From positions 38,314,112-38,378,111 of the forward strand of contig NC_037091.1 in assembly GCF_002994745.2 (NCBI RefSeq): a stretch of 64,000 nucleotides of DNA, written 5' to 3'. The DNA comes from Rosa chinensis. Lineage: Eukaryota > Streptophyta > Magnoliopsida > Rosales > Rosaceae. The notes below the pieces were generated by a model. The model was not told where the DNA came from. It made no database searches and saw only the letters and a list, made by a program, of their open reading frames with translations. The position numbers and the translations under genes are program-made. Shown in pieces: positions 33,964-45,959 of this stretch. The first letter of the stretch is position 1. The number at the start of each line of letters is the position of its first letter.

Positions 33964-36900
33964 ATGGTGATCATTGAAGAAGCCTCTCATCCATGGACAT
34001 ACCATGTGTTTCTGAGTTTTAGAGGTGAGGATACACGCAACAATTTCACAGGCCATCTATGCACCGCTTTGCGTCAGATGGGAATCAACACCTTCATGGA
34101 TGATCAGCTCAGACGAGGAGAAGAAATATCAACAGCGCTTCTCGAAGCAATTGAAGAGTCGAAGATTTCAATCATTGTGTTCTCTGAAAACTATGCATCC
34201 TCCAAGTGGTGCTTGGATGAACTTGTCAAGATCCTCGAGTGCAGGAAATCATATGAACAAAAGGTTCGACCAGTTTTCTACAAAGTCGATCCCTCGCATA
34301 TACGAAATCACAGAGGTAGCTTTGGGGAAGCACTTGCTTATTATGAATCCAAATTCAAGGAGAAGGTCCATATATGGAAGGCAGCTCTTAAAGAAGCGGC
34401 AAATTTGTCAGGGTGGACTCTCTCAGAGTAATTTTCTATATAATCCACTGGCTTTAAATTTCCTTTTCAGCTTCAGTTTTCTTCTTTTCGATCAATTTCT
34501 TTATTGTTTTGACAAAAGATGAATTAATCCTGATATATAATCAAGTTATACAAATGACAAATCAATGAAGTACACAAATAATTTCTAAAAAGATAATATC
34601 TTAACTCGGTGGTAAACTATATTTACAGTAATTGAACTTCTACAACGTAATATCTATTTAATTTTATTTATCTGTGACTGTAAATGTGAATGTGTTTTTG
34701 TATTTTTGATTAAATGTTGTTTATTCTAAATGTCTAGGAATTGTTCTGAATCCGGTGTTATTCATAAAATCGTTGAAGAGATTTCAGAGCAAGTCATAAA
34801 CAATACAAAGTTGGATGTGGCCAAGTACCCAGTAGGAATAGAACCTCGTGTGCAAGAGATCCATAAGCTTTTGGGTGTTGGGGAAACGGATGTTCATATG
34901 GTAGGGATATGGGGGCTTGGTGGAGTAGGTAAGACAACAATTGCCATAGCTGTCTATAACTCAATTGCTCATAAATTTGATGGGAGTTGTTTTTTAGAAA
35001 ATGTTAGAGAAAATTCAAACGGTGGAGGCCTCGTCAAACTACAAGAGATACTTCTTTGTGAGATTCTAAAGGGAACAAAATTGAAGGTGACAAATGTAGC
35101 TAGAGGAATCACTATGATAAAGGAAAGATTGAAGTACAAAAGGGTTCTTTTAGTTCTTGATGATGTGAATGACATGGATCAGTTGAACAAGTTAGCCGGT
35201 GAACTTAGTTGGTTTGGTATGGGTAGTAAAATCATCATAACAACAAGGGATAAGAAATTGCTGAGAGGTCATAGTGTTAAATTGATGTACGAGGTTGAGG
35301 AATTGAATCATGATGAAGCTTTAGAGCTTTTCAGTATGAATGCCTTTAAAAGAAGTCGACCTTTGGATGGTTATGTAGAACTCACAGAACGTGCAATATG
35401 CTATGCTCATGGTCTTCCATTAGCTTTGACTGTTTTAGGTTCTGCTCTATGCAATGAAAATGTAGAGCTATGGGAAGCTGCATTAGAGGGTTTCAAAAGC
35501 CCAAACATTAGAGAAGTTCTCCAAATAAGTTACGACAGTTTGGATGACACTGTGAAGGAAATTTTTCTTGACATTGCATGTTTCTTCAAAGGTGAATATA
35601 CAGACCATGTGATACAAACACTAGAAGCTTATCACCGCAAACCTGCTAAGTATGGTATCAACGTGCTCATAGACAAGGCCCTTATCAATACATCCATGGG
35701 TTGCATTTGGATGCATGACTTGCTACAAGAAATGGGTAGGGATATAGTCCACCAAGAATCACCCAATATCCCAGAAAGCGTAGCAGATTGTGGTTTCATG
35801 AAGATGTTTACCACGTTCTAACAGAGAATATAGTAAGTGCATATCTTAATTCACCTCTACTTTAATTATTTTTTGTTAAAATCCTAAAAACTAAGTAGAA
35901 TATGAAATTTAATTATTTGAGAAAGAGCTTGGTTTTTTAATACTATTGCAATTTCATACCAGGAAATTACCAAGATTATAGGCATCAAGGTGCAGCTGCA
36001 TGAAGATTCACATGTGATATGCTTTAGTGGTACCACTTTCTCCAATATTCGAAATCTTAGACTTTTCATATACCGTTCTGGACGCTATTCTGGAGTTGTT
36101 GATAATCTGCCAAAAGGCTTGAGGGTAATTGATTGGCCTAACTGTCACTTACAATTTTTGCCATCCAATTCAATTCCAAGAGAACTTGCTCTAATCAATA
36201 TGCCTAGGAGTCACATCACAGTAATGGGAGATGGATACAAGGTATGTTCTTTTGGATACACGTGTAACTCTAGCTTATCATCTGTTCGTTCCTCTCCAAT
36301 TTTTTTTTTTATTTAATATCTTTCTTCTCTGTCTTGCAGCATCTGATAAATCTGACATCAATAAATCTAAGCTCTTGTGAATACCTAACAAAAGTCTGGG
36401 ACTTATCCGGAAGCCCAAACTTACAATGTTTGAATCTAGATAATTGTGAAAATTTAGTTGAAGTGGATCGTTCTGTTGGATTCCTCAATAAACTTGATTA
36501 TTTGAGTCTTTGGAACTGCCCTAGTCTTGAGACTTTTCCAACTAAAGTTAGTTGGAAATCCATGAGGGATCTTAAGCTTTCCTTTTGTGGAAGGCTTGAG
36601 AATTTCATAAACATTGCGCATAAGATGGAGGCCATTAAAAGATTGAATCTAAATCGAAGTGGCATAAAAGAACTGCATTCATGGATTGGATGTTGCACTT
36701 CCTTGGAAGTTTTGGATTTGGGTGGAACTCCAATCAAACAACTACCTTCAACGATTGAAAATCTTACTTCCTTGAGAGTATTGGAGCTGTTTGAAACTCC
36801 CCTTAAAGAATTGCCTTCATCGATTGGATGTCTCACTTCCTTGGTGGAATTGGACGTGTCTGAAACTCTCATCGAAGAATTGCCTTCATCAATTAGGCAT

Positions 36901-38977
36901 CTGACTTTCTTGGAGAGATTGAAGCTGTCTAAAACTCCCATTAAGGGATTGCCATCATCAATTGGGGATCTCACTTCCTTGGTGGGATTGGACGTGTCTG
37001 AAACTCTCATTGAAGAGCTGCCTTCATCAATTGGACATCTGACTTCCTTGGAGAGATTGACGCTGTCTAAAACTCCCATCAAAGAATTGTCTTTATCAAT
37101 TGAGAATCTCACTTCCTTGAATGAATTGAACGCGTCTGAAACTCTCATTGAAGAATTGCCTTCATCAATTGGAAATATCACTTGCTTAAAAAGATTGAGG
37201 CTGTCTAGAACTCCCATTAAAGGACTGCCTTTATCAATTAGGGATCTCACGTCCTTGGTGGAATTGGACGTGTCTGAAACTCTCATTGAAGAATTGCCTT
37301 CATCAATTGGAAATCTTACTTCTTTAACAGAATTGAAGCTGTCTAAAACTCTCATTAAAGAACTGCCTTCATCAATTGGTTTTATCACTTCCTTGCAGAA
37401 TGTGGACGCTTCTGAAACTCTCATTGAAGAATTGCCTTTGTCATTTAGAAATCTCATTCACCTTAAACTAAAAGGATGTGCAAACCTTACAAATGTGCCG
37501 CACAGTGTGTACGGAGGGCTGCAACATCTAGAATCTCTAGACCTCTCTTGGTGCCCAAAACTGGAGACATTTCCAAGTAGGGTGAGCGCTTTGGTTTCGT
37601 CAAGTGTAGAATCTCTTCCTTTGATGCTTTCAACTAATTCAAACAATGGGCATGATGATCGTGGTTCATTATTGTTTCCCCAGCTACAGAATCTACAATT
37701 TGAAGGATGCAAATTATCAGTCTCTGATTTCCTAACGAATCTCGACTGTGTGTCCACATTAGGTGTACTTAATCTATCAGGAGGCAGTTTTGATAGTCTT
37801 CCGGCATGCATCAGCAAATTTCGCGAGTTGCATTGTCTTGAATTGGCCGGTTGCAAGAGGCTTCGAGACATTTCAGAACTTCCACCAAATATAAAATATC
37901 TAAAGCTGGATGATTGCGTATCGTTGGAAAGACTTTCAAAATTGTCAAATATACTGGAACAGAGAGACACTCCGGGACATCTTCAAGTCATGCAATTGTC
38001 TAATTGCAATAGACTTATGGATAATCTTGGCATGGACATGGATAATTTTGGCATGGACATGGTGTCGAAAATGGCAAAAACATTACCGTATCAGGTTTTC
38101 CATCTCTCTCTCTCTCTCCCCACGCACACAAAATGTAATATAATTTTTTCTTTCTCTTTTACAATGTTGACTAGTAATAGTTAACACAACCATATGTATC
38201 TTGCAGCTGGTGCATGCCGGCTTAGATCGGCATGTGAAGTGTTGGAATCTTATGCTTCCAAGCCTCCCGGAAATTGAAGTTCCAAAGTGGTTTGATAGGG
38301 GTGAGGTGGACACAAGTGTGCTTCCTGGTCATGAAACTTATGATATATGTGAAATTTTGATAGAAGTCCCTAGGAATCTGAAGGCTGAGAGAATACGATT
38401 GGTTGTCTGTGTTGTTTTTGAAATTACCCAAGATTGCTCCGCTGGTTTTGATGGTTCTTCTGTGACGGTTGTGATTGATAAAAGAGAATATAGTGACGGT
38501 GGGCACTATTTTGAATCAAAAGCGACCGAGTCATCAGCTCATGATCATGTACATGTGCGTCTGACGTGTATTGCTTTCAAGGAGCTAGAGGTTGTGGATC
38601 CTGTTGTTCGAGTGACTTTTCACGCATTTTACCCGTGTGGCAAAAGGTTGCCCGTAAAAAGTTTCGGGGTCCACCTGGGTAATATGCAAGAGAATGATGA
38701 TGATCAAGTAAGTGGTGAATACGTGGCACGAGAAAGATATAGGCAGAGCAATGCTAGCATTTCTGATTTTGAAAACGCAGAAGGGGCAGCTGTAGCATCA
38801 TTAGTATCAGATGACAGCAATTCCGGGGAAGTAGACGATGATCATCATGATGGGGAACAGGAACAAGAACATGAACCTCATCTTCCAACCGAAAGATTTG
38901 AAGACTTGGCAAGACAAACTAATATAGGCAGAGCAATGTTAGCATTTCTGAGGTGCTTTGGAATTACCTGCTTGTGA
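33964..38977 (+). CDS. TNL-2: TIR-NB-LRR gene with a one-base deletion
   Basis: Exons: 33964-34427 ([36 protein letters not shown] with the expected catalytic Glu), 34738-35832 (NB-ARC: GIWGLGGVGKTTIA, VLLVLDDVNDMDQL, GSKIIITTRD, GLPLAL, IWMHDL), 35963-36241 (linker), 36340-38094 (LRR) and 38207-38977 (C-JID-like, LPEIEVPKWF). All introns are GT/AG and match TNL-1. One base is missing near 35770 relative to TNL-1, so the frame shifts after SPNIPES and stops at 35819-35821. The product would be a TIR-NB protein of about 510 residues without LRR. The downstream exons stay fully open, suggesting a recent mutation or a sequencing error. The LRR exon carries 11 LPSSI-type units. Confidence 0.9.
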
Positions 38978-40257
38978 TTTTGGTCACGCACAATGTCCAG
39001 CTAGCTCTAGTATCATCAACCAAATACCGAGCGAGGCCTTGAAGTACGTACACTATGATCATTAATAGTTGGGTTCCAAGTATTAATATTCCATGCCACA
39101 TAAACTTAATCTGTTGTGATAATCTTTCACTGACGTGCCTTTTCTGCATTTTCATATTTAGAAGAAGCCTTTCTTTTGCTAAAGTCGATCTTGAAAGAAC
39201 AGGAACCTCATCATCCAACAAAAAAGATTCAGGTGGAAATAATGCTATGATCATACATGATGGGGATGATTAATAGTTGGATTCCAGGTATTAATATTTT
39301 CCATTCAACATAAAATCTTAATCTGTTCTGATAATTTTTCACTGACCTGCTTTTTCTACATTGTCATATTTAGAAGTCGATCTCGAAGTATGGCACTTGA
39401 TGGCCAGAGGCAGAGGCACCAATTTATCTGGATTCATATGATGGTCAACTCGATCTCGATCAATCAACACGAACAAGGCTGGGTTTGTTCTTCAATATCA
39501 AATCCTGTTTGCTCATTATTGGTTGTCTGGCTTTTTAATATTTTTTACTTTTAACTCTAGGCCTTTAATTGGTAATGTTTGCTGGCTTTCAGTGCTCTTT
39601 GTTTATCACAAGTGACAGTGACATAATGCTATATATCTTCAAATACAGATAAAGCTAATTATAAACAACGCATGCTATGTATCTTCCTAGCATTATTGAT
39701 TAGAAAGAAATTTATGAGTATATAACATGAAATTTTGACCTCACCAACACCTCTGTAAAAAGAAAAATGGCACTTTACAATGTGTGAGTGTGCACGTCAG
39801 CCATATGAAAAAATAATGTTCGACACATGATTCTTTTATTAAGGATAGTGTAAAGTGTGCACATTTCGTACATTAGACTTTGAAAAAAAGTTGAAACATG
39901 CAATGGGGGCCAGCTCTTACTGAAGCAGCAAATTTTTCGCGGTGGCCTCTCTTGAATGATTGTATCTCCAATTGCATGTATATAAATTATTAGTGGATTT
40001 ATTCATACTGTAGCTTATATTTCTGAGTTGTTGATAAAGATTGGGAAAATTCTGGTAGTAGAGGATAGAAGATGCTGAAATATGGAATACGGGGGCATAT
40101 TCCAGTGTTTCAGACTCGAGGAAGAATGAGACCCAAGAATGAATGAATTTTTTTTTTAGAATGAATGGATTGAGAATTGCAGCTTTCTTTATGATGAGTG
40201 AAAATTCAATTGTCTTACTCAGTAATTGACTTGCCAACAGTTGTAACCGGCTTATTA
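38978..40257. other. TNL-2 3' region, no gene
   Basis: The first ~650 bp parallel the TNL-1 3' region (ATTAATATTCCATGCCACATA, AGAAGCC/AGAAGCT TTTCTTTTG), with one part duplicated (39100-39180 and 39280-39380). The rest is AT-rich with no coding signal. Confidence 0.6.
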
Positions 40258-40552
40258 GAGCAACTCCAACAGCTTCCTTATAATTTTTGTATTATAGAGA
40301 AGCAAAAGTCAAACCTTTAGCTTATTTTTCTTCTCTAACTCCAACAGATTCCCTAGTTTGCAGTAATCTATAAAATCTCCATATTCTTCTTTAAAATTTT
40401 GGAGTTTGCTGTAAATATAGGGAATTTGGTTTTCTCTCTCCTCTCTTTCTATAAAATAGAGATAGTTATAGGGAATCTGTTGGAGCAAAACAGTCTCATT
40501 TTTCCCTAAAGTAGAGAAAAATCAAAATATAGGGAATCTGTTGGAGTTGCTC
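40258..40552. mobile_element. PIF/Harbinger (Tourist-like) MITE
   Basis: 295 bp with terminal inverted repeats GAGCAACTCCAACAG and CTGTTGGAGTTGCTC, flanked by TTA on both sides (40255-40257, 40553-40555). A 3-bp TTA/TAA duplication is typical of Harbinger-type elements. The interior repeats the AGGGAATCTGTTGGAG motif. No ORF. Confidence 0.88.
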
Positions 40553-40606
40553 TTAGTATTACAACTTGCAGTGTAACCATAGTTACTGACAACTAATTAT
40601 AGACAG

Positions 40607-42337
40607 CAGGGGCGGATCTAGGTAGTGGCTTGGGCGGGCTGGAGCCCGTCTGAGATTTTTAGGCTTAAAAAAAAAATAGATTTATACTTTAATTGATGTG
40701 GGTGTAAATGTTTAATTGATGTGGGTAAGTGGGTTTAATTGATTTCAAAACTTATCAAGGGCGATCAGTGGGTCTTCTTTCTGCTGTGCAATTGTTGTGG
40801 GTTTAATTGATTTCAATACTTATCATTTTATCGATTGTTGTGCTATCTCAGTATCTCGGCCAGGAGCTTGGCCTCATTCGAATGCCGAGTAATCAGTTCA
40901 AGTTTATAGAGTTAACTTTGCAGATTGGACTTGGGTTTATTTGCTAGCTATTTCGTCCTATCCATGGCTTTATATTCAGAACAAACTTTTGGGTTGAAAA
41001 GAAAAAACTATATATATGATGTATATTTTTTGTTTATATGTATGTTTGTTTAACGAAGTCCATCCGAATTCTTAAATTATCGAAGTCAAACTCCTCTCTG
41101 GCTCTCCCATTCTCTCTGTTAATCACAAATTCTCATTCTTCTTCTTCACAAAAAGACCTAAATTACGGACTAAATTCAATCTTTGAACACTTTTTTTTTT
41201 TTGAGAAAAAGAAAATTTCAATAATAACCCATCAGATTACATAATATTGGAACCATAGTTACGGGACCGTTAACAAGAGTGACTTCCATGAGCCAAAAAA
41301 GCCCAACCCCTAACCAAATTTTACGCTCATATCCCCGAGCTACACTGAGTAACAACCAAACCTGTACCGATACAACCCAGCCATCAACCTTACGATGAAC
41401 TGTTTTCACCCGTTCGGACACTGCGACCCAAAACCGCCAGACCACGTGTAAGGGTGATTCACCATCATATTGATAACCAAAAAGCACCGACCAAAGACTA
41501 GACCATGACACAGCAGACCGACCATGACACCATAATAATGGCATCGACACGACACAGAAATACCCAAACCCTCGCTCACAGGAGGAGAGACTTATTTTCA
41601 ATAGAACACCAACCAGACAGAAACCCCAAAACCTAACTAAACTAAAAACAAAACAGAACCAGTGAGGCCCAAAAGGAAGAGCCCAGCCCAAACATCCCTT
41701 TCCCCAAAAGAGAGCAAGCGCCCTAGACCGTCCTTCCCACCACTGGCGAGCGCCGATGTCACCACTCCGCCGCCACGGATCACCATGCCACGCCGCCGCA
41801 ACCCTACGCCACCGCGCCGCCTGGCCACTTTGCAGACAGATCCGACAACCCACATACTACCGCAGCCAGATCCATAACCGCGACCAGACCTGGCCTCGCT
41901 TCGATCTCGTCCGCCGCATCACAGATCGCCGGAATGGTAGCTCCAGATCCCACCACCGAAAAGGGCCATCAAGTCGCTGCTCCACACCCACCGTCGTCTC
42001 CGATCTGAGAGGGACAGAACAAGAACTGTCTGTCCAGCCCAAGGTCGAAGACCCAACCTTCTTGCCCAGATTCCTCTTCTTCTCAGACCACCCTCCGCAT
42101 CTCATCATCAGCATCCCCTCCCGGACCGAAACGCGACGCCAGAAGCGTTCGGCCGGGAGAGAAACAAGCTGTCGGGATTTTTTGCCTTTTCTCTGCGCGT
42201 GGGGATGTTCCAATCTTTGAACACTTGAACTCTCAGGTTCTCATCTCCCCACTCTTGCATTCGCACACCTGTGCAAAGCCCAAAGGGACACATAAATATG
42301 TAGCCCTCTCTATTTTCGAATCCTAGATCCGCACCTG
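40607..42337. mobile_element. Second hAT-type copy, interrupted by a retroposon
   Basis: Same family as 3219-3943: starts CAGGGGCGGATCTAGG and ends CCTAGATCCGCACCTG, near-perfect inverted repeats. Apart from the nested 1020-bp insert (41191-42210) it aligns along its length. No clean 8-bp duplication is seen (ATAGACAG left, TTTTAGAG right), so the flanks have changed. It lies beside the inverted TNL relic. Confidence 0.85.
41191..42210 (-). mobile_element. Nested poly(A) retroposon with 14-bp TSD
   Basis: Flanked by CAATCTTTGAACAC (41177-41190 and 42211-42224), which occurs once in the uninterrupted hAT copy at 3.8 kb. The poly(T) at the left end shows a minus-strand element ending in poly(A). 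The 5' half is GC-rich (a 211-codon minus-strand ORF at 41218-41853 is not recognisable); the 3' end reads TTATTGAAATTTTC before the A-tail. Like 19327-20431 it looks LINE-derived and non-autonomous. Confidence 0.85.
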
Positions 42338-42424
42338 TTTTAGAGCAACACCATAATTAATGCACCTCTTTCAATTTAAAACACCACCATAATCTGTGAG
42401 GCGTACGTTTATCCATGCTCATTT

Positions 42425-44640
42425 CATCCATCAGAACTTCCGCATCAAAATCACACAAGAACCAGAAAAATCTTGCGTGGTTTCGAAAGCAACACAAAGA
42501 ATCAATCTCGTTTTCTCCCATTTCAAAATACGGGTGATTTCAATCACAAGTTCATATATATCATCAGTTTCAGGACCAACAAGCACATCTAAGTCGACCT
42601 CGCAATAATCGAACCACTTGGGAGCTTCACTACCTGGAAGTATAACAATATCGCCAGACCCGTAAGTAACTGTCTACCCGTAAGAAACATATGGCTTCAG
42701 GAACATAACCATAGGGCTGCTCTCTAGGTTTTCTCTCAAGAAGAACAACCGCTACCTTCATCTCCTACTCTGTCCGGCGGCGCGTCGCCAGATGTCGTCG
42801 GTGGACGGGCCTTCCTTGCCTCAGCGTTGCTTTTCCATCCCTACCGTGGTGGGAGGTGGGCGGTGGGGGAGATTTGCCGGTTATGGTGCTGTGGCCCTTC
42901 ATGATCGTGTGGACGCGGGATTGCTTTGGTTTCTAAATTGTCTCTAAGACTCTGGCAACCATGCAATATCAGAGTATCTAACTGTTTAAATTTGCTAATA
43001 CAATGCACGTAGACTAACAAAACTGCTTCTTGATAGATTGAGACACTCTAATGTGTTCACACAACCAAGATTTTCAAGGAAATCAAAGACTGATACTAAA
43101 TTGCATCCTTCAAATATTAGCTAATGTAGCTTAGGAAACAGTATTAAACCAGAGTTGTCAAGCTAATTAGTCATTTGATACCATCAGAGGAAGTAGAGAT
43201 TCTGTACTCGAGGAAACTGTAGGGCTCACCCTTTTTGGAAATGTAACAAGTTTTGGGCACCAACACGGACTAAGTAGTTCTAGATTTTGCAACTTGTAGA
43301 TACTAGGCGTCATATTTGTAAGGTTTTTACATCCATCTAGAATTAATACTTCAAGTTCAATGAGATTTCCAATTGATGAAGGCAATTCTGTAATGGGAGT
43401 TTCAGATAGATTCAATTTTTGCAAGTGAGATATCCAATACATGAAGGCAGGTCATCTATACCACTTTCACTTAGAAACAAACATTCAATGGACTCCATCT
43501 TGTTCACAAGCCTTGTGCATTCCCAAAGAGAAAGGTCTCTCAGGGATTTCCAGCTAACACTTGTTGGAAAAATATCAAGGCTGAAGCATCCATAAAGATC
43601 GAATGAATCAAGTTTATCAAGGAAACCAACTGAAGAATGCACTTCAACTAAACTTGTACAATGAGATAGATCCAAATTCTATAAGTTTGAGATTCCAGAT
43701 AAGTCCGAGACTTTTGCTAGGTAATTACACCAACTTAAATCTATTGATGTCAGGTTTACCAGATGCTGTGATCAACCAAAAAATAAAAAGTAAAACAATC
43801 AGAAAGGATTATATTATAAGCTCTAAATAGCTAGAGATAACTCTTTTGATTAGCATAATAATGAATAAAAATAGTTCAACACACCTTGAATCTCTCTCCA
43901 AATCCTATGATGTGACTCTCATACATATTGAACAGGACAAGTTTCCTTGAATTAAAATTGGATGGCAAATATTGGAAATTGAGCAGATAATTAAGAAGTC
44001 CAGAAAATTATCTATTACGGAGGATGATAAGTTTAAGATTTTGCATTTTGGAGACAGTGGTACCACTTAAGCAGATCACATCCCAAATACCTTAATGCCT
44101 ATAATCTTGGTTGTTCCCTGCAATTGTATTAACAAAGCAGAACTTTTAAAATAAAATCCAAGTGTTTCATATGGCAGTTTTTCTTTTTAGGATGTTAACA
44201 AAAAAATAATTAAATTTGAGGAAAATTCAGATATGCACTATATATTTAATTATTCATACCCAATAATCACTCAGTAAGCTTAGAGTAAAGAGAAAAATGT
44301 AAACATGAATAATTCACTACTAGAAATATATCCACACATCTGATTGGGACACAACTGATAGGCGTGGAAGTGGAGAAAGTTACTTAAAGAAAGTGGGTGG
44401 CTATTATAAACGGTATATGCAAATCTTTTCTTTAATTTTGTTTTGTTTTTTTGTTTTTTTCTATATTTGCAATTTACTTGTTTATCATTTCTAATTAAAT
44501 TTGGCTTTCATAACATTTTAATATAGTATAGATATGCAGGAGTTTTCCCCTCATCATGGAAGTATGGAACACTCTCATTTGATAAAAAATACTCTGGTTT
44601 AGGAGAAGAGGCTTCTTCAATATTCACCACTGAAACAAAG
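42425..44640 (-). pseudogene. Inverted TNL pseudogene
   Basis: Minus-strand remnants in gene order: TIR start (VNIEEASSPKP, near 44620, with the ATG changed to GTG), linker exon (about 43900-44118), LRR pieces (LNLSETPITELPSSIGNL near 43400, SWKSLRDLSLWEC near 43540) and a C-JID piece (SEAPKWFDYCEVDLDVL near 42620, then LILCVAFETTQDFS). The NB-ARC exon and most of the TIR are missing, and frames are broken. A GC-rich insert sits at about 42715-42945. The relic is clearly non-functional. Confidence 0.88.
42715..42945. mobile_element. GC-rich insert, possibly a LINE 5' fragment
   Basis: A GC-rich island inside the AT-rich TNL relic, starting with CTCTCTAGGTTTTCTCTCAAG, similar in style to the 5' ends of the poly(A) retroposons here. 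No tail or duplication was found. Confidence 0.3.
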
Positions 44641-44699
44641 CTAGCTGTCAAGATGACAAAAGTGCTAGTGAAAGAGTTCAAAGATTTAAGCAAAGGGTA

Positions 44700-45273
44700 C
44701 CGTGGAAGTTTCTAATTTTACCGACGCGTTTTCACTATTATGAAGCCGACAAAGTGCACAAAAGAAAGAGGGGCAAATGAACTTACTGATATCCACATAT
44801 CATGCAAAGACTGTCCAAGTCAATGAGTTCTATTTGTTCCATTTCCCACATTCCTACTTTGAGTGTCGAGAGTCATATAGCATGGCATGACAAGGTTTGG
44901 AATTGACCTTGTGTCTCCGTGTACCAGATCTGATCTGCTAAATGCCTGAATATGAATCACTGAATTAGAAGGCTACCCCAAAAGTAAATTTAAGTTCCTG
45001 GATATATGTAAAGACGTACTACAGAGGAAGATGCCCCATCTATGCATACTTTCTGCAGGATTTTCCCTATCAACTTTATCGGGCAACAATCAGTTGAATT
45101 GTTAGGCAATGCTGCAATTCAACTCAAGAACAATCATCAGTTGTTCTATCCTAATGAAATGACGAAAAATAAATCTATGTTTGAAAATGATTTATATTAT
45201 TTGGTGATGTTTAACACCAACTGATACAACATTCCTTCGAGTGATTATTCAGAACAATTTTGCATTTCAGATC
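44700..45273. other. Inverted copy of the pseudogene A upstream spacer
   Basis: Matches 12.6-13.4 kb in reverse orientation (for example the AACTCATTGACTTGG-like region and the AACAATTG / GATTGTTCTTGA region). No gene. Confidence 0.6.
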
Positions 45274-45955
45274 TGACGCAGTCGGAATGATAAACTAGGT
45301 TTACCAGCAATAAACCTAAGCAAACGATTCTGGAGTCCACCAGAGATAAAAGAGAATAATCTCAATATATTGATAAAAGATGATAAGATCCTTCTGCAGC
45401 CGCTTGCGGCTGCATAAATAAGAGAAAAGTACCCTAGGGCGACTAACAACGAAACCCTAAGGCCCATGGATAAAAACAAAACAAATCCAAAATAAACTAG
45501 AAAACCTAAAATAAAAAGAATGTAAAACTAGCCTAAAAATATGAAATCACGAATCGGATAATTAAGACGATACATTTTGGCCTAAATCTGATAGGGCTCA
45601 CTAAAGTGAGTCTTGAAGATCTCGTCGTTCCCATTCTGGAAAGCTATCATGCGTCTCAAACGGACATTCTGGCCAAAAGTTGGTCAAATCTGATTCAAAA
45701 TCAAAACCTGACTTTTTGTACGAGTAACTCGAAAGGTCCAAAACCAACTCTTCTTGAATATTCCAGCAGCTAATAACCTCATTACACGTGAGTTACCTAT
45801 TTTCCAATCACTCTTCTTGATTCTACGCCGCTTCTTTGCTTTTATGGTTTTTTGGCTAAACTGGGCACATTCTCGTCCTACATCATTCTCCTCCACTATG
45901 AAAGAACTCGCCCTCGAGTTCATCTTGAATAAAGGACAAGAATAGGTAGACAAAC
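45274..45955 (-). mobile_element. Ty3/gypsy 3' fragment with LTR-like sequence
   Basis: A 682-bp insert with GATC on both sides (45270-45273, 45956-45959), absent from the paralogous spacer at about 12.58 kb. On the minus strand it starts with a stretch like the end of gypsy internal regions (GATGAACTCGAGGGCGAGTTC, then AGTGGAGGAGAATGATGTAGG, a likely polypurine tract and LTR start), followed by ~600 bp of LTR-like sequence ending GACTGCGTCA. It looks like a partial reverse transcript or truncated copy. Confidence 0.6.
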
Positions 45956-45959
45956 GATC

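Noticed and set aside
36498..37457. 319-codon minus-strand ORF across the TNL-2 LRR array (also 2056-2379 and 1573-2031 in TNL-1)
   Set aside because: Shadow of the repetitive LRR codons on the other strand; the repeated text simply mirrors the LRR units and TNL coding on the plus strand is certain.
40606..40607. 8-bp target duplication for the second hAT copy
   Set aside because: ATAGACAG and TTTTAGAG match at only about half the positions, so no duplication was claimed.
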